This document shows, piece after piece, positions 39,442 through 48,833 of a DNA stretch of 64,000 nt. This DNA is from Exiguobacterium algae (GTDB lineage Bacteria > Bacillota > Bacilli > Exiguobacteriales > Exiguobacteriaceae), in contig NZ_JACSKZ010000001.1 of NCBI RefSeq assembly GCF_018617875.1, positions 372,001-436,000 of the forward strand, read 5' to 3'. Below the pieces are notes generated by a model. It saw only the letters and a program-made list of their open reading frames with translations. It ran no database searches and was not told the DNA's origin. Position numbers and translations under genes: made by a program. How positions within the stretch are numbered: the stretch's first letter is position 1; each line of letters begins with the position of its first letter.

Positions 39442-40464
39442 TCACTCTTCTAGTTTCGTACGTCGCAACGCTTCAATGATTTGTCCCATCATCTGTACGC
39501 CGTGACGGTAATTCATTCGAGTCGGACCAATCATGGCGATCGTACCGAATGTTTTTCCATCCAACGTGTAATCCGAAGTGATGACACTACAATTTTGAAG
39601 TGCGACGATTCCATTCTCGCTCCCAATGCTCACATAGATTTCGCGATTTGGCAACGATTCGAGCCAATGGGTCAACCGTTCCTGCTCATCAATCCATTCA
39701 AGGAACGGCCGTAACGTATCAATCGTTTGGAATTCAGGTTGATTGAATATGTTTTTTTTGCCCCCTAGATAGAGCGAGGACGGTGTCTGAATTCCGACCG
39801 TCGATTGGATCAGCTGCATCATGTTGTCGTACTGTTGACGCTGGGCAAGTTGAAGTTTGGCAACTTCTTCCCCGATTCGAATTTTAAGCTGTCCGAGCGG
39901 GGTACCGACCAAGCGATCATTCAACAAACGAATTGTCTCTTCGATGATGTCTGGCGCAACCCGGGATTCAAAGACGACCGTACGATGTTCGACATGACCT
40001 TGGTCGGTCACGATCAACACGACTCCACGTCGTTCATCGATCGGCATGAAATCCACACGCGCCAGCTTTTCCATCTGACTGTTCGGACCGAGGGCGACCG
40101 TCGTGTAGTTGGTCAAATCAGAAAGGAGATCTGCGGCTTGCCGGATGAGTAATTCCGACTCTTTTGCCGATTCTTTGAGACGCTCCTCCAATCGGAACGT
40201 TTCCCGCTCGTCGATGATCCGTTTTTCTACGAGATGATCGACATAGTAGCGATAGCCGACTTCCGACGGGATCCGTCCGGCAGAGGTATGCGGCTTTTCA
40301 ATCAATCCCATGTCTTCTAGGTCCGCCATATCGTTTCGGATTGTCGCCGAGCTGAACGACAGATCGTCCCGCTTTGAGAGCGTGCGTGATCCGACCGGCT
40401 GGGCGGTTTGGATATAATCATCAATGATCGCCCGAAGAATGAGCAATTGTCTCTCTGTCAGCAC
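39442..40464 (-). CDS. hrcA: Heat-inducible transcription repressor HrcA
   Basis: HrcA binds the CIRCE element and represses the dnaK (and groE) operons; GroEL keeps it active. An N-terminal winged helix ([46 protein letters not shown]) is followed by the GAF-like dimer domain with [15 protein letters not shown]. The GTG at 40464 is taken as the start, with GAGGGG 7 bases upstream. The longer frame to 40512 would run into the CIRCE operator. This gives 340 residues. It is the first gene of the operon and so represses itself. Confidence 0.97.
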   Translation of the reverse strand: MLTERQLLILRAIIDDYIQTAQPVGSRTLSKRDDLSFSSATIRNDMADLEDMGLIEKPHTSAGRIPSEVGYRYYVDHLVEKRIIDERETFRLEERLKESAKESELLIRQAADLLSDLTNYTTVALGPNSQMEKLARVDFMPIDERRGVVLIVTDQGHVEHRTVVFESRVAPDIIEETIRLLNDRLVGTPLGQLKIRIGEEVAKLQLAQRQQYDNMMQLIQSTVGIQTPSSLYLGGKKNIFNQPEFQTIDTLRPFLEWIDEQERLTHWLESLPNREIYVSIGSENGIVALQNCSVITSDYTLDGKTFGTIAMIGPTRMNYRHGVQMMGQIIEALRRTKLEE

Positions 40465-40501
40465 AACATCACCCCTCTCTGAAAGATTCGCCTCGCTTTT
40501 A

Positions 40502-40528
40502 CTAGCACTCATAATTAACGAGTGCTAA
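40502..40528 (-). promoter_or_regulatory. CIRCE operator of the hrcA-grpE-dnaK-dnaJ operon
   Basis: The inverted repeat CTAGCACTC, 9-base spacer, GAGTGCTAA matches the consensus TTAGCACTC-N9-GAGTGCTAA at 17 of 18 arm positions. It lies just downstream of the promoter, where HrcA would block it. Confidence 0.97.
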
Positions 40529-40539
40529 TCACACTTCAA

Positions 40540-40567
40540 ATATTATCACGTTCTCACTATTTGTCAA
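40540..40567 (-). promoter_or_regulatory. Sigma-A promoter of the hrcA operon
   Basis: Perfect TTGACA, 16-base spacer, TAATAT (overlapping GATAAT). The CIRCE element begins about 12 bases after the -10. Confidence 0.8.
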
Positions 40568-40657
40568 TTGATACACCTCAATTTTTTCACCTTTTGTAAA
40601 GCCCTCAAACCTGAATTTTCATCCCGAGTCCGCTATCATGGAAAAAGAGGTGATCAT

Positions 40658-41263
40658 ATGTTTACAACAAAACAATTTGACGTATTCAAGCAAGACGGAC
40701 TCGAATCTCGCATGACCGGAATTCGGTCCCACATCCAACCTTTATTCCATCGAATTTACGATGAAGTCGGTCCTCAGCTCGAAGCCGATGTCGGCGTCCC
40801 TCTTTATTTGCATGTGGCGAAGCATGCCAGACGAACGGTCAATCCCCCGAAGGATACGTGGATGGCCATCTGTCATGACAAGCGCGGCTATAAAAAACAC
40901 CCGCATCTGCAAGTCGGTCTGTTCGACGACCGCGTCTTTGTCTGGCTCGCCTTCATCTATGAGATGCCAAATAAACAAGCGATTGCGAAACGGCTCGAAA
41001 CGCTCGATTTCAAATCCGAGTTCGCGGATTTCCATGTCGCCGGCGACCATATGAAAAAAGATGCCTTCCTTATTGAAGAAACATCTGAGGCATCGATCAC
41101 GACGTTGTTGGAGCGGTTTGGAAACGTTAAAAAGGCAGATTTCTTGATCGGGCGGCAATTACAGGCCGATGCCTCGATTCTACAAAACGAGTCGGCGTTC
41201 CTCGCTCTCGTGGAGGACACGTTCGGCCGCTTAACCCCGCTCTATCGCGACCTGATCCTATAA
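40658..41263 (+). CDS. DUF1054 / UPF0637 protein (YktB-like)
   Basis: The 201-residue cytosolic protein belongs to the UPF0637 (DUF1054) family, represented by B. subtilis YktB. Recognisable parts are FDVFKQDGLESRM, ICHDKRGYKKHPHLQVGLFDD and the closing FGRLTPLYRDLIL. The function is unknown. The ATG at 40658 has AAAGAGGTGAT upstream; the longer frame starts within the hrcA promoter and is rejected. It is divergent from hrcA and convergent with hemW, so it stands alone. It is not part of this neighbourhood in B. subtilis. Confidence 0.88.
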   Translation: MFTTKQFDVFKQDGLESRMTGIRSHIQPLFHRIYDEVGPQLEADVGVPLYLHVAKHARRTVNPPKDTWMAICHDKRGYKKHPHLQVGLFDDRVFVWLAFIYEMPNKQAIAKRLETLDFKSEFADFHVAGDHMKKDAFLIEETSEASITTLLERFGNVKKADFLIGRQLQADASILQNESAFLALVEDTFGRLTPLYRDLIL

Positions 41264-41274
41264 GCAGTACGATC

Positions 41275-41319
41275 AAAAAAGGCAATCCTCCTGACGCTTC
41301 AGGAAGATTGCCTTTTCTT
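41275..41319. terminator. Bidirectional terminator between DUF1054 gene and hemW
   Basis: Stem GGCAATC.TCCTGA / TCAGGA.GATTGCC with an A-run before and a T-run after. It serves both converging genes. Confidence 0.9.
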
Positions 41320-42473
41320 TAGGAATGCATCGTGTCCACTTTCGCCTCACCGATAAAGGCTGCGAACGCCTCATTGGCAAGCGGAAGTCCGGATTCGGTC
41401 AAGCGGACGTGTGTCCCGGTCCGCTCCACCAGTTCTTTTTTAACAAGGTCATCAATCACGTGACCAAACACCGATTCAAGAGATAATCCGTATTTGTCTA
41501 AAAACGTCTCAACAGAGACCCCGCAACGCATACGCAGACCAAGGAACAGTTCTTCTTCCATCTGCTCGACTGTCTCCAGCTTTGTCACATTTTTGACCGG
41601 TAGCCCTTCCGCCTTGATGTAGTGCGGGATTGGGGCAATATTCGCCCGGCGTTCACCGTTCAAGTAGCTATGAGCTCCGGCACCAAACCCGTAATATTCC
41701 TCGTTTCGCCAATACACCTGGTTATGACGACTCTCTCTGCCTTCCACACTATAATTCGAAATCTCGTACTGCGAAAGACCATGGCGTTCGAGCGTTTCCA
41801 TCACCTTCAAGTACATCGCGACCTCGGTGTCCTCTCCGGGGAGCCGCAGCTTTCCTTTCCGCTCCTGAATCGCAAACACGGTATGCGGTTCAAGGATCAA
41901 GGAATAGGAGGAAACGTGTTGGATCGGAAGTTGGAGTGCAAGTTCCAAGTCACGGTCGATTTGCTCGAGCGTTTGTTCCGGCAAACCGAACATGAGATCG
42001 ATCGAGATGTTGTCGAATCGTTTGGACGCTTCCTGCACGGTCTGAAACACATCATCCGCCCGATGGGTGCGACCGATTCGTTCCAGTCCCCCATCATCGA
42101 ACGTTTGGACGCCGAAGCTGACCCGGTTGACCCCACCACGTTTCATCGTATCGAGTTTTTCAGCGCTGACGAAATTCGGATTCGCCTCGACGGAGTATTC
42201 TAGGTCATCGGATGCGAGAGGTAACAGATGACGACGAACCATATCCATCAACCGAGCCATTTGAGCTTCGTTGAGTGCGGTCGGTGTCCCGCCCCCAATG
42301 AAGATCGTCTCAATCCGGTCGGTCGGAAACTGCTTCAGCGTCAGTTCGATTTCCCGCTCAAGTGCATCTAAATATTCATCAACAGGCTGGTTCTTTAAGA
42401 ACACCTTGTTGAAATCACAGTAATAACAAATATGTTCACAAAATGGAATGTGAAGATATACGGCTTTAGCCAA
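41319..42473 (-). CDS. hemW: Radical SAM heme chaperone HemW
   Basis: HemW is a HemN-like radical SAM protein that binds heme and passes it to client enzymes; it lacks coproporphyrinogen oxidase activity. The 4Fe-4S site is HIPFCEHICYYC (C12, C16, C19) without the fourth cysteine typical of HemN, which favours HemW. FIGGGTPTAL and SVEANP follow. A TTG at 42473 with AAGGGG 8 bases upstream is the start, giving 384 residues; the GTG three codons earlier overlaps the ribosome site. In Bacillus this gene lies between lepA and hrcA, as it does here with serine genes inserted. Confidence 0.94.
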   Translation of the reverse strand: MAKAVYLHIPFCEHICYYCDFNKVFLKNQPVDEYLDALEREIELTLKQFPTDRIETIFIGGGTPTALNEAQMARLMDMVRRHLLPLASDDLEYSVEANPNFVSAEKLDTMKRGGVNRVSFGVQTFDDGGLERIGRTHRADDVFQTVQEASKRFDNISIDLMFGLPEQTLEQIDRDLELALQLPIQHVSSYSLILEPHTVFAIQERKGKLRLPGEDTEVAMYLKVMETLERHGLSQYEISNYSVEGRESRHNQVYWRNEEYYGFGAGAHSYLNGERRANIAPIPHYIKAEGLPVKNVTKLETVEQMEEELFLGLRMRCGVSVETFLDKYGLSLESVFGHVIDDLVKKELVERTGTHVRLTESGLPLANEAFAAFIGEAKVDTMHS

Positions 42474-42539
42474 TGCGGCCACCCCTTTCTTCTCTTTCCA
42501 TTTATAACGCTTTTTTGACGTTCATGCCAGCCTGCGCAT

Positions 42540-43724
42540 TCAATCGAACCGATGAACGAACAGACCGCTCATCAGTTTCGGCTCGAACCACGTGGATTTC
42601 GGCGGCATCTGCCCCCCTTCATCCGAGACACGAATCAACTGTTCCATCGTCGTCGCATGACAGGTCAAGACAAGGACGTCACGTTCAGCTGTCATCTCCT
42701 GCAATGTTTCAGCCGAAACATTCCCCCCGACAAAATCAACCCGTTCGTCTGATCGGATATCAGTTACCCGGAAGTAAGGCTCGAGTACATCTCGCTGGAG
42801 AAGGGCCACATCCAGTTCTTCACTTTCCTGATGTTTTTGAATCCGATAAAACATTCCCCGGTAAGCGACGCCAAAAACACCGTGGCGTTCGGGCAGAACA
42901 ATCGTGTCCCGTTCAGAGATGTCGTACGAGAAGGAGAGGCCTTCTAACATATTTTCCACTTCTTCCGGTGCGATGTTTGACAACACTCGATGATACGGCA
43001 AAATGGTCAACTCGTCACTCGGGAACAAGACACCTAAAAAATGTGACCGTTCCACCGGATTGATCCCTTCATTCGTCTCCGCGCTCGCTACGACAGCAGC
43101 CGCCTTGGCCCGGTGATGTCCGTCTGCGATATACACCGCAGGAATGGACGCACCAGCCATCACGACACGGGCCAGCTCGCGGTCCGGGACCTTGAACCCT
43201 TCATGAAGAACTCCCTGGTCGTCGGTGAATGAAAAGAATGGTGAAGTTTCGGTCGCACTATGCAAAATCTGTTTCAAGACAGGGTTCGCGGGGTGGCTCA
43301 ATAAAATGGGTCCCGTGTGGGCTTTTGTCGCACTGACATGCTCGACACGTTCCCGTTCCTTCACTTCTCTCGTATGTTCATGAATCTTGATTCGCCCGGC
43401 CTCATAGTCGGCGACAGCGAACGTCGAGACAAGCCCGGTCTGACGATTGTTCCCGCTCGTCAAACGGTACACATAAAACCCCGAAGGCCGTGCGGTCAAT
43501 TCAGACTCGTACAGCCGTTCCAACTCTTTCCTGGCGCGACGTCCCCAATCCTTCAGAGAAAGAGTCTCCTCAAGCGCCTCCGGTTTGTCTACGGTTAAAA
43601 ATGAGTTCGGCCGTCTTTCAATGTCCTGTCTGGCTTCTTCCACACTCACCACGTCATATGGGGGTGCTGCCACTTCCTCAGGGTGTTCCGGCATAAAAGG
43701 GATAAACGGTTTTAATACGACCAT
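42540..43724 (-). CDS. DUF1015 family protein
   Basis: The 394-residue cytosolic protein belongs to the DUF1015 family. It shows the N-terminal VAAPPYDVVSVEEAR, the internal YIADGHHRAKAAAVVA and the C-terminal PPKSTWFEPKLMSGLFVH motifs. The histidine-rich 'DGHHR' block resembles a nucleotide- or ParB-like binding site, but no activity is established to my knowledge. It lies 9 bases after serA in the same direction, and the family is often found with serA/serC, so a link to serine metabolism is likely but inferred. Confidence 0.88.
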   Translation of the reverse strand: MVVLKPFIPFMPEHPEEVAAPPYDVVSVEEARQDIERRPNSFLTVDKPEALEETLSLKDWGRRARKELERLYESELTARPSGFYVYRLTSGNNRQTGLVSTFAVADYEAGRIKIHEHTREVKERERVEHVSATKAHTGPILLSHPANPVLKQILHSATETSPFFSFTDDQGVLHEGFKVPDRELARVVMAGASIPAVYIADGHHRAKAAAVVASAETNEGINPVERSHFLGVLFPSDELTILPYHRVLSNIAPEEVENMLEGLSFSYDISERDTIVLPERHGVFGVAYRGMFYRIQKHQESEELDVALLQRDVLEPYFRVTDIRSDERVDFVGGNVSAETLQEMTAERDVLVLTCHATTMEQLIRVSDEGGQMPPKSTWFEPKLMSGLFVHRFD

Positions 43725-43733
43725 AAGTCCTCC

Positions 43734-44897
43734 TTAAAATTCTCGGACGCGGATGACGCCCTCGATTTCGTATAGCGCATGAATGGATAACGGTTCATGT
43801 TGATGGTTATCGAGATCAATCAATGTATAGGCGATTTTTCCACGACTTCGATTGACCATGTTGTCAATATTTATACCGTGGGAAGCCAGTTCTCCCGTGA
43901 TTTGTCCGACCATGTTCGGGACGTTGTGATGTAAAATCGCCAAACGGCGCTTTCCGATATACGGCAACTCGGTGTTCGGGAAGTTGGCCGAGTTCCGAAT
44001 GTTCCCTGTCTCCAAATACAGTTTTAACGTATCGACCGCTTGAATCGCACAATTCACTTCGGATTCACGAGTCGAAGCACCAAGATGAGGGAACGCCATC
44101 ACCTGCGGGTGACCGATGAGTGACTGTCTCGGGAAGTCCGTCACATAAAGGCCAACATGGTGGTGGAGCGCCTGTAAGAGATCTCCGTCGTTCACGAGCT
44201 CCCCGCGTGCGAAATTCAAGACCGTCATACCCGGCTTCATCCGATCAAACCAACTCTGATCGATGCTGCCTTTCGTGTCAGGTGTGAGCGGCATATGAAT
44301 CGACAACAAGTCAACCGCCCCGAGCACCTCGCTCAAATGCTTGGCACGCGTGACATGTTTGGAAATATTCCACGCCGCATCTACGGATAGATGAGGATCA
44401 TATCCGATCACGTCGACTCCCAACTGGAGCAAGTCGTTCGCGAGCGCTGCTCCGATTGCCCCGAGTCCGATGATTCCGACCCGTTTCCCTCTCAGCTCGG
44501 CCCCCACAAATTGACGTTTTTCCTGCTCCATCGCGCTCTCCAATTGTTCTTGCGTCTCAAACGTCTGGTCGTTCACCCAGTTCAGGCCTCTCGCAATCGG
44601 GCGAACGGAGAGGATCATGCTCGCGAGCACAAGCTCTTTCACCGCATTCGCGTTCGCTCCCGGGGTATGAAATACGACGACCCCTTTTTGAGCGAGCGCG
44701 TCCAGCGGAATGTTGTTCACTCCCGCACCTGCTCTTGCCACCGCTAACAGATATGGAGGAATTTCGACGTCATGGACATTGTGACTACGGATGACCCAAG
44801 CGTCCGCTTGCTCTGAAGCATTCACCACATACTCGGACGGTTCAAAGCGTTTCAACCCGGCTGAGGCGATGCGGTTATACGTTTTAATGTGATACAT
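43734..44897 (-). CDS. serA: D-3-phosphoglycerate dehydrogenase
   Basis: SerA oxidises 3-phosphoglycerate, the first step of serine synthesis. The NAD-binding motif is GIIGLGAIGAALANDLLQLG with the acidic YDPHLSVDA end. Catalytic residues lie in NFARGELVND, SLIGHPQVMAFPHLGAST (His of the PHLG motif) and VARAGAGVNNI. A C-terminal ACT domain (about residues 315-387, ILHHNVPNMVGQITGELASHGINI) suggests serine feedback. The ATG at 44897 has AGGAGGG about 6 bases upstream. It overlaps the end of serC by 14 bases. Confidence 0.95.
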   Translation of the reverse strand: MYHIKTYNRIASAGLKRFEPSEYVVNASEQADAWVIRSHNVHDVEIPPYLLAVARAGAGVNNIPLDALAQKGVVVFHTPGANANAVKELVLASMILSVRPIARGLNWVNDQTFETQEQLESAMEQEKRQFVGAELRGKRVGIIGLGAIGAALANDLLQLGVDVIGYDPHLSVDAAWNISKHVTRAKHLSEVLGAVDLLSIHMPLTPDTKGSIDQSWFDRMKPGMTVLNFARGELVNDGDLLQALHHHVGLYVTDFPRQSLIGHPQVMAFPHLGASTRESEVNCAIQAVDTLKLYLETGNIRNSANFPNTELPYIGKRRLAILHHNVPNMVGQITGELASHGINIDNMVNRSRGKIAYTLIDLDNHQHEPLSIHALYEIEGVIRVREF

Positions 44898-45942
44898 CAT
44901 GTCCCTCCTCAAACTGTCTCATGACCTCAATCAATCGGGTCGCCCCTTCTAGCGGCATCGCATTGTAAAGACTCGCCCGAAGCCCTCCGACCGAACGGTG
45001 CCCCCCGAGTTCAATCAGCCCCTGTTCACGGGCAAATTCCAGAAAGCGCTGGTCGGTTTCCTCACTTCCGGTCGTGAAAGGGATGTTCGTAAGTGAACGT
45101 TTTTCTCCTGTCACGAGCGGTTTGAACAAGGCAGACGTCTCAAAATAACCGTAAATCAGATCACGTTTTTGGACATTCATCCGTTCCATCGCTTCGACGC
45201 CGCCCGCCTCCTCCACCCATTTCAACACCCGCTCCGCCACGTACATACTGAACGTCGATGGTGTGTTCAACAAGGTGTCCATCTGGTTGTGATAGCTTAA
45301 ATAGCTCGGTAGGTGAAGTGATTGAACGAGGTCTCGCCTCACGATGACGACCGTCAATCCGGACGGTCCGATATTCTTTTGGGCGCCCGCATAAATCAAT
45401 CCAAAACGGGAAACGTCGATGGGTTCTGCCAATATATTCGAGGACGCATCCGCCACAATCGGGACCTCTGTTTCAGGGATTGCTGTGAAGCGGGTTCCTT
45501 CTATCGTATTGTTCAACGTGAGGTGCACATAGTCGACGTCATGAAGCCCATCCGTTGAAAAACTCATCCCATCCAAATCGTCGGTCGGTTGGATGATAGC
45601 GACCTCCCCGAAGCAGCGGGCATCCGTCATCGCTTTTTTAGACCAAATCCCGGTATCCACATAGGCGAATCGCGACGTCTCACGTAAATTCATGGGTACC
45701 ATCGAAAATTGAAGGGTCGCTCCTCCTTGAAGAAATAACACTGCATACGTTTCCGGGATGTCCATGAGACGACGCAGGCGCGCTTCGAGGGAGTCGACGA
45801 TGGATTGAAACGCAGTCGACCGGTGACTCATTTCAACGATCGAAACGCCACTCCCTTCGTAGGACAGTAACTCTTTCTGGACATTTTGCATGACTTCATG
45901 CGGCAACATACTCGGTCCGGCTGAATAATTAAAGATGGGCAC
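44884..45942 (-). CDS. serC: Phosphoserine aminotransferase
   Basis: SerC converts 3-phosphohydroxypyruvate to phosphoserine with PLP. The start NYSAGPSMLPHEVMQ and EMSHRSTAFQ are family hallmarks. The PLP lysine is in YAGAQKNIGPSGLTVVIVR, and the C-terminal GGHRSVGGLRASLYNA binds the phosphate. The start is a GTG at 45942 with GAGGAGG upstream, giving 352 residues. It is the first gene of serC-serA-DUF1015; no serB is seen here. Confidence 0.96.
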   Translation of the reverse strand: MPIFNYSAGPSMLPHEVMQNVQKELLSYEGSGVSIVEMSHRSTAFQSIVDSLEARLRRLMDIPETYAVLFLQGGATLQFSMVPMNLRETSRFAYVDTGIWSKKAMTDARCFGEVAIIQPTDDLDGMSFSTDGLHDVDYVHLTLNNTIEGTRFTAIPETEVPIVADASSNILAEPIDVSRFGLIYAGAQKNIGPSGLTVVIVRRDLVQSLHLPSYLSYHNQMDTLLNTPSTFSMYVAERVLKWVEEAGGVEAMERMNVQKRDLIYGYFETSALFKPLVTGEKRSLTNIPFTTGSEETDQRFLEFAREQGLIELGGHRSVGGLRASLYNAMPLEGATRLIEVMRQFEEGHDVSH

Positions 45943-46015
45943 AGAGGCTCCTCCTCACATAATCCGTCTAAGTATGTATTCTTCCTTACCTGCGCGTCCG
46001 TTTCCTGCCCCAAAA

Positions 46016-46050
46016 CACAAAAACACCCTGATCAACGGACCAGGGTGTGG
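46016..46050 (-). terminator. Terminator after lepA
   Basis: Minus-strand stem ACACCCTGGTCC/TCAGGGTGT followed by TTTTTGTGTTTT. Confidence 0.85.
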
Positions 46051-46055
46051 ATTGA

Positions 46056-47879
46056 TTATTCTTCGTCCATCGACAAGACGGACATAAACGCTTCTTGCGG
46101 CACTTCAACAGATCCAACCATCTTCATGCGCTTTTTCCCTTCTTTTTGTTTCTCAAGAAGTTTACGTTTACGAGAAATATCTCCACCGTAACATTTCGCC
46201 AAGACGTTTTTACGGAGGGCTTTAATCGTCGACCGGGCGACAATCTTCGTACCGACAGCAGCTTGTACCGGTACCTCGAACTGCATCCGTGGGATGAGCG
46301 CCTTCAATTTTTCAACGATGACTTTTCCGCGCTCGTACGCAAAGTCACGGTGAACGATGAAGCTGAGCGCATCGACGACTTCGTTGTTCAAGAGAATATC
46401 CATCTTCACGAGACGTGACTGGCGGTAGCCGATCAATTCGTAATCGAGTGATGCATAACCTTTCGTGCTCGACTTCAATTGGTCGAAGAAGTCATAGACA
46501 ATTTCACTGAGCGGGATTTCATACGTGATTTTGACACGTGTCGTATCGATGTACTGCATATCGATGAACGTCCCGCGTTTCTTCTGACAGAGCTCCATGA
46601 TGGCCCCGACATAATCGTTCGGTGTCATGACGGCCGCCTTCACATACGGTTCTTCGATTGATTCGACTTTTTGTTGTTCCGGCATCTTCGACGGGTTATC
46701 GACATGGATGACTTCTCCTGAAGTCGTCGTCACGTGATAGATAACCGATGGTGCCGTCGTGATCAAGTCAATCCCAAATTCACGCTCGATCCGCTCTTGA
46801 ATAATCTCCATATGAAGCATCCCGAGGAATCCGCAACGGAATCCGAAACCGAGCGCCTGAGACGTCTCCGGTTCGAACTCGAGGGCAGCGTCTGAGAGCT
46901 GAAGCTTTTCAAGCGCCTCACGAAGGTCGTTGTACTTCGCCGCATCGATCGGATACAAGCCACAGTACACCATCGGGTTCATTTTCCGGTAACCCGGAAG
47001 CTGTTCCGTAGCCGGGTTTTTCGCAAGGGTGATCGTATCCCCGACACGAACATCCCCGACCGTCTTGATGGATGCAGACAACGTACCGACATCCCCGACG
47101 TTCAGCTCTTTTACCGAGACCGGCTTCGGCGTCGATACACCGAGGTCCGTTACTTCGAACGTCTTCCCGGTTGCCATCATTTGAACTTTATCGCCTACTT
47201 TGACCGAACCGTTGACGATTCGAATCGACGCGACGACGCCGCGATACGCATCATAGTACGAGTCGAAGATCAAGGCTTGAAGCGGTTCAGTCGGGCTACC
47301 AGTCGGCGGTGGTACGAGTTCAACGATCTGCTCGAGAATTTCTTCAATCCCGATTCCGGCTTTTGCAGATGCCGGAACCGCGTCACTCGCATCAAGTCCG
47401 ATCACATCTTCGATCTCTTGACGGACACGATCGACGTCCGCTGACGGTAAATCGATTTTATTGATGACCGGAATGATTTCGAGGTCGTTATCGAGTGCTA
47501 AATAAACGTTCGCAAGCGTTTGGGCTTCAATCCCTTGTGCCGCATCGACAACGAGAATCGCCCCTTCACACGCCGCGAGTGAACGCGACACTTCATACGT
47601 AAAGTCGACGTGTCCAGGGGTATCAATCAAATGTAGAATGTACTCTTCCCCGTCTTTTGCCGTATAGTTCAACTTGACCGCATTCAGTTTGATCGTGATT
47701 CCGCGTTCACGCTCAAGGTCCATGGCGTCAAGTGTCTGCTCTTTCATCTCACGAGCCGTGAGTGCACCTGTTTTTTCAAGAATCCGGTCAGCGAGCGTCG
47801 ACTTCCCATGATCGATGTGCGCGATGATGGAAAAGTTACGAATCTTCTTCTGACGATTCTCTAATTCTTGTTTGTTCAT
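46056..47879 (-). CDS. lepA: Elongation factor 4 (LepA)
   Basis: LepA is a ribosome-bound GTPase linked to back-translocation and 30S assembly. G motifs are [21 protein letters not shown] and NKIDLPSAD. The LepA-specific C-terminal domain is marked by [23 protein letters not shown] (core [14 protein letters not shown]) and the basic tail [25 protein letters not shown]. The ATG at 47879 has AGGTGA 8 bases upstream; the in-frame codon four triplets earlier falls in this ribosome site. That gives 607 residues. It is divergent from rpsT, as in Bacillus. Confidence 0.97.
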   Translation of the reverse strand: MNKQELENRQKKIRNFSIIAHIDHGKSTLADRILEKTGALTAREMKEQTLDAMDLERERGITIKLNAVKLNYTAKDGEEYILHLIDTPGHVDFTYEVSRSLAACEGAILVVDAAQGIEAQTLANVYLALDNDLEIIPVINKIDLPSADVDRVRQEIEDVIGLDASDAVPASAKAGIGIEEILEQIVELVPPPTGSPTEPLQALIFDSYYDAYRGVVASIRIVNGSVKVGDKVQMMATGKTFEVTDLGVSTPKPVSVKELNVGDVGTLSASIKTVGDVRVGDTITLAKNPATEQLPGYRKMNPMVYCGLYPIDAAKYNDLREALEKLQLSDAALEFEPETSQALGFGFRCGFLGMLHMEIIQERIEREFGIDLITTAPSVIYHVTTTSGEVIHVDNPSKMPEQQKVESIEEPYVKAAVMTPNDYVGAIMELCQKKRGTFIDMQYIDTTRVKITYEIPLSEIVYDFFDQLKSSTKGYASLDYELIGYRQSRLVKMDILLNNEVVDALSFIVHRDFAYERGKVIVEKLKALIPRMQFEVPVQAAVGTKIVARSTIKALRKNVLAKCYGGDISRKRKLLEKQKEGKKRMKMVGSVEVPQEAFMSVLSMDEE

Positions 47880-47916
47880 ATATCGGTTCACCTATCCTTC
47901 TCATACATACCGTGTC

Positions 47917-47925
47917 ATTATATCA
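47917..47925 (-). promoter_or_regulatory. Extended -10 promoter of lepA
   Basis: TGA-TATAAT on the minus strand, about 37 bases before the lepA ATG. The -35 is weak and the TGn extension likely compensates. Confidence 0.7.
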
Positions 47926-47996
47926 AAATCCTAAGAGTATGTGTACGACCTACTACAACAATACCACAGATAGTTTTCAGAATAATCATCAAGTGG

Positions 47997-48025
47997 TTGC
48001 TTTTCATATAACCGTTTGCTACAAT
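47997..48025 (+). promoter_or_regulatory. Sigma-A promoter of rpsT
   Basis: TTGCTT, 17-base spacer, TACAAT, giving a leader of about 65 bases before the S20 start. Confidence 0.85.
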
Positions 48026-48098
48026 TGTGCTTGTTCTGTTGAATGATTACTTGAAGTAATAAGAACATACACTTTCTTGTTTCAGGAGGTGACAAACA

Positions 48099-48359
48099 AT
48101 GGCAAACATCAAATCAGCAATCAAACGTGCAAAGACTTCTGAAAAACGTCGTGTTGCGAACTCACAAGAGAAAGCAGCAATGCGTACAGCAGTAAAACGC
48201 GTTGACGCTCTCGTACTTGAAGGGAACAAAGAAGCTGCTCAAGAAGCTTTCGTCCTCGCTACGAAGAAACTCGACAAGGCTGCATCAAAAGGCCTCATCC
48301 ACAAAAACAAAGCAGGTCGTGATAAATCACGCCTCGCAGCTCGTATCGCTGCTCTCTAA
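48099..48359 (+). CDS. rpsT: 30S ribosomal protein S20
   Basis: S20 binds 16S rRNA early in 30S assembly. The 86-residue, highly basic protein starts [18 protein letters not shown] and has the helical-bundle pattern [18 protein letters not shown]. The ATG follows GGAGGTGACAAACA, an ideal ribosome site. The codon use is that of a highly expressed gene. It has its own promoter and terminator and is divergent from lepA, the conserved arrangement. Confidence 0.98.
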   Translation: MANIKSAIKRAKTSEKRRVANSQEKAAMRTAVKRVDALVLEGNKEAAQEAFVLATKKLDKAASKGLIHKNKAGRDKSRLAARIAAL

Positions 48360-48374
48360 TTAGAGATCAAACGA

Positions 48375-48411
48375 AACAGCCGCCTCCTACTCGGAGCCGG
48401 CTGTTTTTTTG
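48375..48411. terminator. Terminator of rpsT overlapping the end of the GNAT gene
   Basis: AACAGCCG...CGGCTGTT followed by TTTTTT on +. The same hairpin contains the last codons of the converging GNAT gene. Confidence 0.85.
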
Positions 48412-48824
48412 TAGACCATGACATAATGGATTCCGATGTCGGAAATCTCGAACGGGTCCCCGACACGGACGAGCCCGTTCCGTTCATAAAAGCGGATGGC
48501 GACCGCCCGTGCATTGCACCACCACGACGCATCTACTTCACGATGAAGTTGTTGTAAGAATAAAGAACCGATCCCTTTTCCAGCTAGTCGCGGACTCGTT
48601 GCCATCCCACGTAGCTGATACGGAATGACTTCCCCGTCCATTACATTTTCCGAACGCATGACCGTGGCGACCGAGACGATTTGCCCGTCCTCTTCCCAGG
48701 CGAAGTGACGTGTCGTCGGCGCCTCATCTCCTTCAAAGTAACATGTGGAACGGGGTTTACCCGGTCGCAACACGTCGTGACGGAGCGGGATGACATCTTC
48801 CAGACTCACTTGAATAAATCCCAT
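48387..48824 (-). CDS. GNAT-family N-acetyltransferase
   Basis: The 145-residue GNAT acyltransferase has the acetyl-CoA pyrophosphate loop in motif A (RGMATSPRLAGKGIGSLFL) and a motif B region FYERNGLVRVGDPFEI. Substrates of such stand-alone acetyltransferases cannot be told from sequence; the overall look is of the YitI/ElaA-like small GNATs. It follows holA by 9 bases in the same direction. Its stop lies inside the rpsT terminator stem, so the two convergent genes share 3' sequence. Confidence 0.88.
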   Translation of the reverse strand: MGFIQVSLEDVIPLRHDVLRPGKPRSTCYFEGDEAPTTRHFAWEEDGQIVSVATVMRSENVMDGEVIPYQLRGMATSPRLAGKGIGSLFLQQLHREVDASWWCNARAVAIRFYERNGLVRVGDPFEISDIGIHYVMVYKKTAGSE

Positions 48825-48833
48825 TCTCTCACC

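Noticed and set aside
40568-40657. Longer start for the DUF1054 gene
   Set aside because: The extension runs through the hrcA promoter region and lacks a ribosome site; the ATG at 40658 has a good one.
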